Shown: positions 1 to 6,314, counted from the stretch's first letter. The stretch: DNA of 6,862 nucleotides from Chitinophagia bacterium (GCA_010027295.1 RGVM01000139.1:1-6862); one strand, 5' to 3'. The notes: generated by a model not told the origin, from the sequence alone. Translations and numbers: made by a program.

Positions 1-1
1 C

Positions 2-163
2 CGACGATTCGCCATGGAGGATTCCAGGGGATTTCTGAGCACCTATCCCAAGGGAGCCATTCTGTACGAGGTTAAGCGCACGCCCGAGATATTTTCCTAC
101 TTCCAGGAAATCCTCGACGCGTTGGAGGGAGGTTCTCAGTATCTTGGATGGATGATACCTTGA
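2..163 (+). pseudogene. Remnant of an AAA_14/DUF4143-type ATPase (5' end outside window)
   Basis: An open frame enters from the left edge and stops at TGA 161-163, giving 53 residues. The segment FAMEDSRGFLSTYPKGAIL followed by YEVKRTPEIFSYFQEILD matches the Walker B region of the AAA_14 (DUF4143-associated) ATPase family, where ILDEVQR is usual. Here the Walker B aspartate is replaced by tyrosine (ILYEVK). A GSQYLG segment resembles the sensor-1 region (usually ...LTGSQ), but it follows the FSYFQ segment about nine residues too soon, which suggests an internal deletion. The frame then ends, so the rest of the ATPase core and the whole DUF4143 domain are missing. G+C is about half (84 of the first 160 bases), lower than in the neighbouring genes. 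Family members are generally around 380 residues and often spread horizontally; their role is poorly defined. I infer a dead fragment. Whether an N-terminal part with Walker A survives upstream cannot be seen. Confidence 0.7.
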
Positions 164-198
164 GTTCGTTGATTCCTCACCGTTAGTTTGAAAGACCC

Positions 199-1464
199 CT
201 ACGGCTGGTGCTTTTGCACCACGCCGTCCTTCATGACGAACAGCGTGTTCCGCACATCCGAGATCCGCTTCGACGGATCACCCGCGAACACGGCGATATC
301 CGCCAGCATCCCCGGCGCAATCGAGCCGATGCGCTTCTCCCAGTGCATCGCCCGGGCATTGACGGTCGTGGCCGACTTCAATACCTGCAGCGGCGTCATG
401 CCGTACTCGACCATCAGCTCCATCTCCTGCACGTTCTCGCCGTGGGGGTACACGCCCACGTCGCCGCCCATGCCTATGGTCAGCCCCGACGCGAGGGCGG
501 CGGCGAAGCTCTTCTTCTTGTTGACGACGTTCGGCGGGTCGGGCATCGCACCCTTCCGCCAGCCGCGGTACTGCGTGATCTTCTCGACGGCCGATATCGT
601 GGGGAAATAGGTGACGTTGTGGTCCTTCATGAGCTTTGCCGTCTCGGCGTCGATGAAGTCGCCGTGCTCGATGGTCTCCGCACCCGCCAGCACGGCGCGG
701 CGGATGGCCTCCTTCGACTTGGCATGGCAGACCAGCACGCGGCCGCTGCTGCGCGTCACCTCGTTGACGAGCTTCAACTCCTCCAGCGTGAAGGAGGGCC
801 GGTCCTCGCCCTCGGTGCCCCAGCGATAGTCGGCGTAGACCTTGATGAAGTCGGCCCCCTTGCCGATCTGGTCGCGCACCACGCGGATGAGGTCATTGCC
901 GTCGGCCGGCTCGGCCCCCAGCATGATCTGCTGGTCGGAATCATAGCCTTTCGGTCCATACGACCCGGTCGAAACGATGGCCCGTCCCGCCACCTGCATG
1001 CGCGGCCCGGGAATGATGCCCTCGTTGATGGCGCGCTTCAACGCCACATCGGCATAGCCCGCCCCCTCGGTGCCCAGGTCCCGCGCCGTTGTGAAGCCCG
1101 CCATCAGCGTGTTGCGGGCATGCACCGTGGCACGCACCGTGCGATAGGCGTCGGTCTCCTTGAGCACCTGCGTGTCCCAGTCGGTGATGTTGTACGGATA
1201 CAGGAAGAGGTGCGAATGCCCTTCGATCAAACCCGGTGTCAGCGTGCCATCGGGGAAGTCGAGCTGGATGGCACCCGGCGGCACGGGAACACTGGCCTTT
1301 GGACCTGCCGCCTTGATGACATTTCCCTCCACCACGACGGCCCATCCCTCCTGCATCCGCTCACCGTCGAAGAGGCGGGGCGCGGTCAGGTAGTAGGGCG
1401 TCTGGGTGAAGCCGGACTGAGCTAAGAGCAGCAGCAGGGCGAGCAGGGGTGTGGCGGGTCTCAT
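199..1464 (-). CDS. Exported metal-dependent amidohydrolase (imidazolonepropionase/Xaa-Pro dipeptidase-like)
   Basis: This 421-residue protein belongs to the amidohydrolase superfamily (TIM-barrel, two-metal hydrolases). The start at 1464 is preferred because it places a signal peptide at the N-terminus (MRPATPLLALLLLLAQSGFTQ). An upstream in-frame ATG at 1530 would add 22 residues without secretory character. Visible metal-site residues are H83 and H85 in GHSHL after strand 1, K208 in FIKVY (the usual carboxylated lysine), H247 in VCHAK, H267 in IEHGD and D335 in GGDVGVYPHG. The TTARDLG and IIPGPRM segments are typical of the cd01299-type branch that includes Xaa-Pro dipeptidases and imidazolonepropionase-like enzymes. 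The small beta-sandwich domain is formed by the N-terminus and the C-terminal GSIAPGMLADIAVFAGDP segment. All catalytic positions are present, so the enzyme should be active, probably in the periplasm. The substrate (peptide, cyclic amide or other) is not evident. It is the last of three minus-strand genes, 120 bp after the DUF1080 gene. Confidence 0.9.
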   Translation of the reverse strand: MRPATPLLALLLLLAQSGFTQTPYYLTAPRLFDGERMQEGWAVVVEGNVIKAAGPKASVPVPPGAIQLDFPDGTLTPGLIEGHSHLFLYPYNITDWDTQVLKETDAYRTVRATVHARNTLMAGFTTARDLGTEGAGYADVALKRAINEGIIPGPRMQVAGRAIVSTGSYGPKGYDSDQQIMLGAEPADGNDLIRVVRDQIGKGADFIKVYADYRWGTEGEDRPSFTLEELKLVNEVTRSSGRVLVCHAKSKEAIRRAVLAGAETIEHGDFIDAETAKLMKDHNVTYFPTISAVEKITQYRGWRKGAMPDPPNVVNKKKSFAAALASGLTIGMGGDVGVYPHGENVQEMELMVEYGMTPLQVLKSATTVNARAMHWEKRIGSIAPGMLADIAVFAGDPSKRISDVRNTLFVMKDGVVQKHQP

Positions 1465-1584
1465 GGATGATCGTATGATGGTGATTGGATGGTGCCTGCA
1501 ATCGCAGTGGAATGAATATACAACCGACACACAGGCTTTTCATGCCGCCGGCAATCAAACCTGCCAGTTCCGAACGTGGAATCC
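1465..1584. other. Intergenic gap between DUF1080 and amidohydrolase genes
   Basis: These 120 bp lie between two genes read leftward. I see no Shine-Dalgarno sequence before the ATG at 1464 and no strong hairpin with a T tract. Loose matches to the Bacteroidota -7 box occur on the minus strand (CAGGTTTG, TATATTCA), but none has a matching -33 element, so I assign no promoter here. Confidence 0.4.
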
Positions 1585-2475
1585 TCATTCCTTCGCCCGA
1601 CCCTTTTTATATCGGCAGTCACTCGGCTTCGACTTCACATAATACGACTTGTAGTTCGTCGCGGCAGGGTCCTTGCAGCCCTCCAACTCCAAGATCTCGA
1701 TCTTCCGGAATTCGACGGGATGGCTCTCGCTCTGCAGCGAGATGGTGCCCGATGCGAGCAGCAGTCCGGGATGCCCAACGGCCGCAGCGAGACCGCTCAC
1801 ATTGCCCCCACCCACCTGCGGACGCTGATAGCTCAGCACTTCCTCGCCGTTGGCATAGTGACGGATCAGCGAGTCGCCGAGCACGAGCACCTCGGCCCGC
1901 ACCCACTGGTCGCCGTGGTAGGTCTGCGACTTCGAATTAACACAGTGCGGCGTGAACAGCTTGCCGTTCATCTCCACGTTCGTACCGGGCGTGCAGAGGT
2001 TGCAGGTGCTACGCGCGTCCTTGCCGTTGCCGCCCAGGAACTGCACCTCGATGGAGACGGGGAAGTCCTGGTCCTTGCCCATGCTCTGCGGCGTCTGCCC
2101 GTGCAGCATCACGCCGCTGTTGCGTGTCGCCCAGCCGGGACCGTCCTTCGCCTGCTCGCCGACGAAGCGGTACTCGAGCCGTAAGCGGTAGAAGCCGTAG
2201 GGCTTTTCGTAGAAGATGTGCCCGAAGCGCTCCTGGAAGCTGTCATAGGCGTCATAACGCACAACGATGCGCTTATTCTCGACGCGGAAGGTGTTGCCGA
2301 AATTATCCCCGGCCTCGTGGTAGCGGATCTTCGGCGTCCAGCCTGTCAGGTCGCGGCCGTTGAAGAGCGATACCCATTCCTCGCGCGAGGCGCGCTGGGC
2401 ATGAGTGTTTAGGTGCATTACGATACCCATCAGGAGGGCGATGGCCCACGACAGGCGGCGGGAAAGGTTGGCCAT
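1585..2475 (-). CDS. Exported DUF1080 protein (3-keto-disaccharide hydrolase family)
   Basis: This 296-residue protein has a DUF1080 domain (PF06439), a concanavalin-like beta-sandwich fold; some members hydrolyse 3-keto-glycosides. The start at 2475 (MANLSRRLSWAIALLMGIVM...THAQ) gives a good signal peptide; the ATG at 2517 would add 14 residues in front of it. Family landmarks are SLFNGRDLTGW at 36-46, NSGVMLHG at 119-126, SIEVQFLGG at 141-149, and the closing strand ISLQSESHPVEFRKIEI at 245-261. Three cysteines (158, 161, 178) sit in an insertion near the expected active-site face and might form a disulfide or bind a metal. The C-terminal tail GCKDPAATNYKSYYV...DCRY (266-289) has a cysteine pair and the GC-x-DP-x-A-x-NY pattern seen in secreted Bacteroidota proteins. 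It lies 70 bp after the acylase gene and 120 bp before the amidohydrolase gene on the same strand. The domain call is firm; the substrate is unknown. Confidence 0.9.
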   Translation of the reverse strand: MANLSRRLSWAIALLMGIVMHLNTHAQRASREEWVSLFNGRDLTGWTPKIRYHEAGDNFGNTFRVENKRIVVRYDAYDSFQERFGHIFYEKPYGFYRLRLEYRFVGEQAKDGPGWATRNSGVMLHGQTPQSMGKDQDFPVSIEVQFLGGNGKDARSTCNLCTPGTNVEMNGKLFTPHCVNSKSQTYHGDQWVRAEVLVLGDSLIRHYANGEEVLSYQRPQVGGGNVSGLAAAVGHPGLLLASGTISLQSESHPVEFRKIEILELEGCKDPAATNYKSYYVKSKPSDCRYKKGRAKE

Positions 2476-2484
2476 ACGGGAAGG

Positions 2485-2506
2485 GGCAGTGGTTTGTGGC
2501 ACTGCC
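2485..2506 (-). promoter_or_regulatory. Short inverted repeat in leader of DUF1080 gene
   Basis: GGCAGTG at 2485-2491 and CACTGCC at 2500-2506 can form a perfect 7-bp stem with an 8-base loop. It lies 10 bases before the ATG at 2475, in the 70-bp gap after the acylase stop codon. There is no T tract on either side, so it is not a standard terminator. It could affect translation or mark the end of the acylase transcript, or be chance. Confidence 0.3.
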
Positions 2507-2545
2507 GGCGTGTACAATGTAGGGATTTCCGCGGAAGATGCGCCC

Positions 2546-4585
2546 TCACTCGCCGGGATGGTAGGTGCGCACAGCCTTCGCCATGACTTCAGCCTTGTCG
2601 AGCGTCATCCGCTTGGTGCGCTGCTCGAGGAAGAGCGGCACCTGGTCGGCGAAATGGGGACTGCCCGGCTTCGACGAGGCGCCATACGTATTGACAGTCT
2701 CGATGATGGGAAGTCCCTGCCGCGGGAAGCGTACCAATGCCACGTAGGCGTCTCCACCCGCAATCTTGCGGACACCCTTGCGCAGGGTGTTGCCCCATTC
2801 CGGCGCCAGGAGGTCGGGCAGGCCGTGGGCGGGATACTCCCTGTCGCCGCGCACCAGCTTCTGCAGGTCGCCCAGCGTGGGGTCGATGCGTCCCGACTCG
2901 GCCAGCATCTTCTCCCGGATCTCGCGGAGGACCGTCTCGCAGGTGGCCTTGTCGATCTGAACGCCCTCGCGGCCGCGCATCTTTTTCGATACATTCTCAT
3001 ACACCATCAGGAAGACGGCCGCGCCCTTGCTGTCGGCCACCCCGCGGTGGTCCCACTGCTGCAGGTTGCGCAGGAGCGTGTCGTAGGCGGGATAGTCCTC
3101 CGGCCGCATCAGCCATAACGTGTCGATGCCGATGGGATAGTGCAGCTTCTCCGGCAGCTGGCGGTCGAACTTGATCCGCCGGAAGGTGGCGAAGTCGACG
3201 GGACCCTCGGGCAGCAGCTCGAGGAAGCGGATGCTGCGGTTGTTGTGGTTCGTCTCCCAGCCGTCCTGACGCGGGAAGGCGGCGGCACGGAGGTTGTCGG
3301 ACGGTGCCGTGGCGAAGAAGGACGAGTGGTTGGTGTTGAATAGGAAACCACCCTTGGGATTGACGTACTGGGGCAGCTCGTCAATACCGCGGAAGCGCGT
3401 CCACAGCGTCTTCGAAGTGTTGCCCGGCAGAGTCGACTTCCAGTCGAACTGAGGCGAAGCCTCGCGCACCGGCATCAGCGCGTTGTTGATATAGAAGATG
3501 GTGTCGTGGCGGTCGGCATACATGATGTTGAACATCGAGAGGCCCTGCAAAGAGACGGCCTGGCGGAACTGCGTGTAGTTCTGCGCCTTGTTCATCCGAT
3601 ACCACTGCTCCAGCGCACGGATCTCCATGTTGGCGCCGAGGCGGATCGAGAAGACGCCCTGCTTGTTGCGCAGCGTCGCGCCGTACTTGCTCCAGAGCAG
3701 CTCGCGCTTCACCGGGACGGGCACGCCCTTCACATGCAGTCGGACGTTGCTGCGCTCCAGGTCCACCCACTGCCCGTCGAAGCGGTACTGGTTGGGATTG
3801 TCGGGGTTCATCTGCAACTGGAAGACATCGGTGCGGTCGCAGAGGTTGACGGTGTGCGCCCATCCGAGGTGTTCGTTGACGCCGTGCAGGATGCAGGGAC
3901 CGCCGGCAAGCAGCCCGCCGAGGGCGTTCCACCCCTCCTCGCTGTTCACATGCGCCTCGTAGAAGGCCTCGGGTCCCTCGTTGGGCTGGTGTGCGTTGAT
4001 GGCCAGGAAGGCCTCGCCGGTGTTCGTCCTCGACGGATGGATGGCAATGGCGTTGGAGCCCATCTTGTCGAAGTCGATGACCGAAGGCACGGTGTTGTTA
4101 TAGATGGATGACAGCGTCCGCCCGCCACCATTGAAGACGGTCAGCGACAGCACGGAGGACGCGATGTACTCCTTCGCCGTGATGGGGAACAGCTTCGGGT
4201 GCAGGACCTCCTCGGGATGCGCCTTCGCGTAGTCGTTCACCCCCTGGAGGTATCCTTCGATGAGCCGCAGGAACCCGGGCGAGAGGGTATGCCATTTCTC
4301 TTCCGTGATCTCGCGGCAACGGAAGAGCGCAAAGGCGAAATCCCCCGACACGCCCTGCATGCCGAGCACGCGGCCCATCAGTCCCTTCGAGGGAAGTGCC
4401 ACGAGCTGGATGCTGCGGAAATCATCCTCCGAATGGGCCCAGGCGAGGCCATAGGACACTTCGGGGTCGGTCTTGGCAAAGATGTGCGGCACGCCGAAAC
4501 TATCGCGCGCGATGGTCACGCGCTTCGGGTCGATCTGGGCGGCGCTGAGGGCGGGGACGAGTAGAAGGAGGAACAGAAAACGCAT
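2546..4585 (-). CDS. Exported penicillin-acylase-family Ntn hydrolase
   Basis: This 679-residue protein belongs to the penicillin amidase family (PF01804), whose members cleave amide bonds in beta-lactams, N-acyl-homoserine lactones and other acyl amides. A signal peptide (MRFLFLLLLVPALSAAQ) indicates export. RVTIARDSFGVPHIFAKTD at 22-40 is the typical start of the alpha chain. Autocleavage is expected between G176 and S177 in KMGSNAI, making S177 the N-terminal nucleophile of the beta chain. H199 in NAHQP falls exactly 22 residues after the nucleophile, the HisB23 position of cephalosporin and homoserine-lactone acylases (glutamine in penicillin G acylase). N417 or N419 in GGFLFNTNHSSF is the likely oxyanion-hole asparagine. 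NTYGASSKPGSPHFADQVPLFL at 632-653 is the conserved C-terminal block. The gene is intact. It is first of the three minus-strand genes and faces the SYLF gene. Family is certain; substrate specificity is not determined by these motifs. Confidence 0.93.
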   Translation of the reverse strand: MRFLFLLLLVPALSAAQIDPKRVTIARDSFGVPHIFAKTDPEVSYGLAWAHSEDDFRSIQLVALPSKGLMGRVLGMQGVSGDFAFALFRCREITEEKWHTLSPGFLRLIEGYLQGVNDYAKAHPEEVLHPKLFPITAKEYIASSVLSLTVFNGGGRTLSSIYNNTVPSVIDFDKMGSNAIAIHPSRTNTGEAFLAINAHQPNEGPEAFYEAHVNSEEGWNALGGLLAGGPCILHGVNEHLGWAHTVNLCDRTDVFQLQMNPDNPNQYRFDGQWVDLERSNVRLHVKGVPVPVKRELLWSKYGATLRNKQGVFSIRLGANMEIRALEQWYRMNKAQNYTQFRQAVSLQGLSMFNIMYADRHDTIFYINNALMPVREASPQFDWKSTLPGNTSKTLWTRFRGIDELPQYVNPKGGFLFNTNHSSFFATAPSDNLRAAAFPRQDGWETNHNNRSIRFLELLPEGPVDFATFRRIKFDRQLPEKLHYPIGIDTLWLMRPEDYPAYDTLLRNLQQWDHRGVADSKGAAVFLMVYENVSKKMRGREGVQIDKATCETVLREIREKMLAESGRIDPTLGDLQKLVRGDREYPAHGLPDLLAPEWGNTLRKGVRKIAGGDAYVALVRFPRQGLPIIETVNTYGASSKPGSPHFADQVPLFLEQRTKRMTLDKAEVMAKAVRTYHPGE

Positions 4586-4751
4586 CGGGATGGGTTGTGG
4601 AGTGGAGAGACCTGTGAACTTTCATGCCACCCTTGTCGCGCGCATGACTTCCGTCATGGGCAGAGTGGCCGGATGGCACCAATTTACGACGTTCCGGGCC
4701 GACCCATTGTTCGGAGAAGATCCACCATCCATCAAAACAAACCCTGACACC
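4586..4751. other. Divergent intergenic region between acylase and SYLF genes
   Basis: These 166 bp separate the start codons of two genes read outward and must contain both leaders. The plus-side leader is A/C-rich just before ATG 4752 (AAAACAAACCCTGACACC), without a Shine-Dalgarno sequence. On the minus strand TAAATTGG (complement of about 4680-4687) matches seven of eight positions of the Bacteroidota -7 box, but no -33 TTG lies at the right distance. The clearest element is the palindrome listed separately. Confidence 0.5.
4643..4658. promoter_or_regulatory. Palindrome CATGAC-N4-GTCATG, candidate operator
   Basis: CATGACTTCCGTCATG is a perfect inverted repeat with 6-base arms and a 4-base centre, lying between two divergent genes. 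Size and symmetry fit the site of a dimeric helix-turn-helix regulator that could act on both genes. No regulator gene lies nearby and only one copy is seen, so this is inference from symmetry and position. Confidence 0.35.
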
Positions 4752-5294
4752 ATGAAACACCCGAAGTTCCTCGCATCAGCCCTCCTGATGGCGGCCGGCC
4801 TGCTGCCCACCTTCACCGGAGCACAAGTTCCTGCCGCCGAGAAGAAGCTCGACGTCGACTGCCACACGGCCCGCATCGCCTTCATTGCGAAAGACCCCGT
4901 CATGAAGGAAATCTTCGACCACGCCTACGCACATGTCATGTTCCCGAACGTCGGCAAGGGCGGCCTCATCGTCGGCGGTGCCCATGGCAACGGCATCCTC
5001 TACCGGAAGGGCAAGGCCCTCGGACGAGCCAGGCTCACACAGGTGAGCGCCGGCCTGCAAGCGGGTGGCCAGGCTTTCAGCGAGGTCATCTTCTTCGAGA
5101 ACGAAGACGCCCTGAAGCGTTTCCAGCAGGGAGATGTCGAGTTCTCCGCCTCCGTGTCGGCGGTCCTGGTGAAGGAGGGGGCGGCGGCACAGGCCAAATA
5201 TACCGAAGGCGTCATGGTCTTCGTGATGGTCAAGGGCGGCCTCATGCTGGAAGTGTCGGTTGGAGGACAGCAGTTCTCCTACAAGGCCTTCTGA
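4752..5294 (+). CDS. Exported SYLF/YSC84-domain lipid-binding protein
   Basis: This 180-residue protein has a SYLF (YSC84, PF04366) domain filling nearly all of the mature chain. The eukaryotic domain binds phosphoinositides and actin regulators; bacterial versions are small secreted or periplasmic proteins with a presumed lipid-binding role. The start at 4752 gives the signal peptide MKHPKFLASALLMAAGLLPTFTGAQ. The frame is open back to 4473, but that extension lacks secretory features and runs antisense into the acylase gene. Family landmarks are GKGGLIVGGAHGNGILY at 68-84, LTQVSAGLQAGGQAFSEVIFF at 95-115, FSASVSAV at 131-138 and the closing MVKGGLMLEVSVGGQQFSYKAF at 159-180. The cysteine at 37 is not in a lipobox, so it should not be a lipoprotein. 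The gene diverges from the acylase and is followed after 109 bp by the dioxygenase; a candidate regulatory palindrome begins 13 bases after its stop. The domain call is strong; the cellular role is not known. Confidence 0.92.
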   Translation: MKHPKFLASALLMAAGLLPTFTGAQVPAAEKKLDVDCHTARIAFIAKDPVMKEIFDHAYAHVMFPNVGKGGLIVGGAHGNGILYRKGKALGRARLTQVSAGLQAGGQAFSEVIFFENEDALKRFQQGDVEFSASVSAVLVKEGAAAQAKYTEGVMVFVMVKGGLMLEVSVGGQQFSYKAF

Positions 5295-5307
5295 AGTCTG
5301 GCATTCC

Positions 5308-5321
5308 TTGACCTGGGTCAA
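5308..5321. promoter_or_regulatory. FNR/CRP-like palindrome TTGACC-TG-GGTCAA
   Basis: TTGACCTGGGTCAA is a perfect inverted repeat with the TTGA-N6-TCAA spacing of FNR/CRP-family binding sites. Its centre is about 43 bases before the start point predicted from the -7-like box at 5344-5351, close to the -41.5 position of class II activator sites. I infer an activator site for the dioxygenase gene. The regulator is not in the window. Confidence 0.45.
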
Positions 5322-5343
5322 TGTCCGTTCGCCGGGGATGCAG

Positions 5344-5351
5344 GAGCTTTG
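5344..5351 (+). promoter_or_regulatory. Candidate Bacteroidota -7 box for dioxygenase gene
   Basis: GAGCTTTG, followed by CA, matches seven of eight positions of the Bacteroidota primary-sigma -7 box TAnnTTTG. It would start transcription near 5358, giving a leader of about 45 bases before ATG 5404. No -33 TTTG is seen at the usual distance, which would fit a promoter that depends on an activator at 5308-5321. Confidence 0.35.
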
Positions 5352-5403
5352 CAACCGTATCCGTCGCTGGCGGGTACGGTCAAGCGACAGTCAAACAAGC
5401 ACC

Positions 5404-6225
5404 ATGGAACTCCGCGCATTCGGCAACCTCGCCGACAGCATGCCCCTCACGCCCCGCATGCCCGTCGTCTTCATCGGGCATGGCAGTCCCATGAACGCTC
5501 TGTGGGACAACGACTTCACCCGTTCCCTCGCCCGGCTCGGCCGGTCACTGCCGCGACCGAATGCCGTGCTGGTGGTGTCGGCCCACTGGTTGACACGGGG
5601 CACACGGGTGTCCGTCAACGCGAGCCCGCGGACGATCCACGACTTCGGAGGCTTCGATGACAGGCTCTTCCAGGTCCGTTACGAACCGCAAGGCCATCCG
5701 GAACTCGCCCGCGCAACTTTATCGGAGGCCGCACCCATTGCTGTCAGGGAGGACGCCGAGATGGGACTCGACCATGGCGCATGGACCGTCCTCCGACACA
5801 TGTGGCCGGAGGCCGACGTCCCCGTCTTCCAGCTGAGCCTCGACGCGGAGCAGCCGGCAGCACACCACTTCGCGCTCGGCGAGCGCCTCCGCAGCCTGAG
5901 GGAAAGGGGCGTGCTGATTTTGGGAAGCGGCAACATCGTGCACAACCTGGGGGGACTCGACTGGCAGAACGTCGACGCAGCCCCTTTCGACTGGTCGGCT
6001 GAATTCGACGGCATCGTCAAGTCGCACATCGATACGCAAGACTTCCGGCCACTGGTGGAGTACACGCGCTTCGGCAGCCTCGCCCGCATGGCCATACCCA
6101 CCAACGACCACTACCTCCCTCTGCTGTACACCCTCGCCGCGGCGGAGAAGGGTGAGAGTCCGACCTACATCCACGAGGGTTTTCAGCATGGCAGCATCAG
6201 TATGCGCAGTTTCAGTATTTCGTAG
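5404..6225 (+). CDS. ygiD: Class III extradiol ring-cleavage dioxygenase, YgiD/4,5-DOPA dioxygenase type
   Basis: This 273-residue cytoplasmic protein is a LigB-superfamily dioxygenase and aligns closely, from memory, with E. coli YgiD and the plant DODA enzymes, which open the catechol ring of L-DOPA to betalamic-acid precursors. Motifs in order are PVVFIGHGSPMNAL (20-33, H26), VVSAHWLTRGT (57-67, H61), TIHDFGGF (77-84), GLDHGAWTVL (121-130), PVFQLSLD (140-147), GSGNIVHNL (174-182, H180) and NDHYLPLLY (234-242, H236). The four histidines H26, H61, H180 and H236 are the expected metal ligands. Length is normal and nothing is missing. The start at 5404 is preceded by an A-rich stretch and gives the short N-terminal extension (MELRAFGNLADSMPL) usual in Bacteroidota homologues; M13 or M19 are alternatives. 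The frame is open back to 5260, overlapping the SYLF gene, but that part resembles nothing. The physiological substrate in bacteria is uncertain; a catechol-type compound is likely. Upstream elements suggest regulation by an FNR/CRP-like protein. Confidence 0.93.
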   Translation: MELRAFGNLADSMPLTPRMPVVFIGHGSPMNALWDNDFTRSLARLGRSLPRPNAVLVVSAHWLTRGTRVSVNASPRTIHDFGGFDDRLFQVRYEPQGHPELARATLSEAAPIAVREDAEMGLDHGAWTVLRHMWPEADVPVFQLSLDAEQPAAHHFALGERLRSLRERGVLILGSGNIVHNLGGLDWQNVDAAPFDWSAEFDGIVKSHIDTQDFRPLVEYTRFGSLARMAIPTNDHYLPLLYTLAAAEKGESPTYIHEGFQHGSISMRSFSIS

Positions 6226-6267
6226 GGAGCTTTGCAAAGGCAGGCTTCCAGCTCTGGCGGGGCTAAA

Positions 6268-6314
6268 AGCTATCCGCGTGGCATCCGCCTGCGGCGGATG
6301 CCACGCGGAACGCT
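6268..6314. repeat. Strong GC-rich hairpin: REP-like palindrome or terminator
   Basis: TCCGCGTGGCATCCGCC (6273-6289) and GGCGGATGCCACGCGGA (6293-6309) are perfect reverse complements: a 17-bp stem with the 3-base loop TGC. After a 2x2 internal loop, AGC (6268-6270) and GCT (6312-6314) extend it. It begins 42 bases after the dioxygenase stop. No T tract follows on the plus strand; on the minus strand the stem is followed by TAGCTTTTAG, a weak one. It may be a transcript end for the dioxygenase that works without a U tract, or a dispersed extragenic palindrome. No transposase gene is adjacent. Confidence 0.75.

Noticed and set aside
164..198. Possible terminator between the ATPase remnant and the amidohydrolase stop
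   Set aside because: The 35 bases show no stem-loop followed by a T tract in either direction.
208..1425. Long plus-strand open frame of 405 codons opposite the amidohydrolase
   Set aside because: It is antisense to a gene with all family motifs and a signal peptide. Its translation is rich in His and Arg and matches no family, as expected from GC-rich antisense frames.
1576..2184. Plus-strand frame of 202 codons opposite the DUF1080 gene
   Set aside because: It is an antisense shadow without recognisable domains, and the minus-strand gene explains the region fully.
2405..4111. Plus-strand frames at 2405-3118 and 3506-4111 opposite the acylase gene
   Set aside because: Both are shadows of the acylase coding strand, with no motifs, start context or family resemblance.
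4473..4751. N-terminal extension of the SYLF frame
   Set aside because: The added 93 residues overlap the acylase start region in antisense and would bury the clear signal peptide that begins at 4752.
4776..5354. Minus-strand frame of 192 codons opposite the SYLF gene
   Set aside because: The plus strand encodes a complete SYLF domain. The antisense translation is acidic, low in motif content and unrelated to known families.
5354..5380. Inverted repeat ACCGTA-N15-TACGGT before the dioxygenase gene
   Set aside because: Six-base arms with a long spacer are expected by chance. It overlaps the predicted transcription start, so it would not form a leader hairpin.
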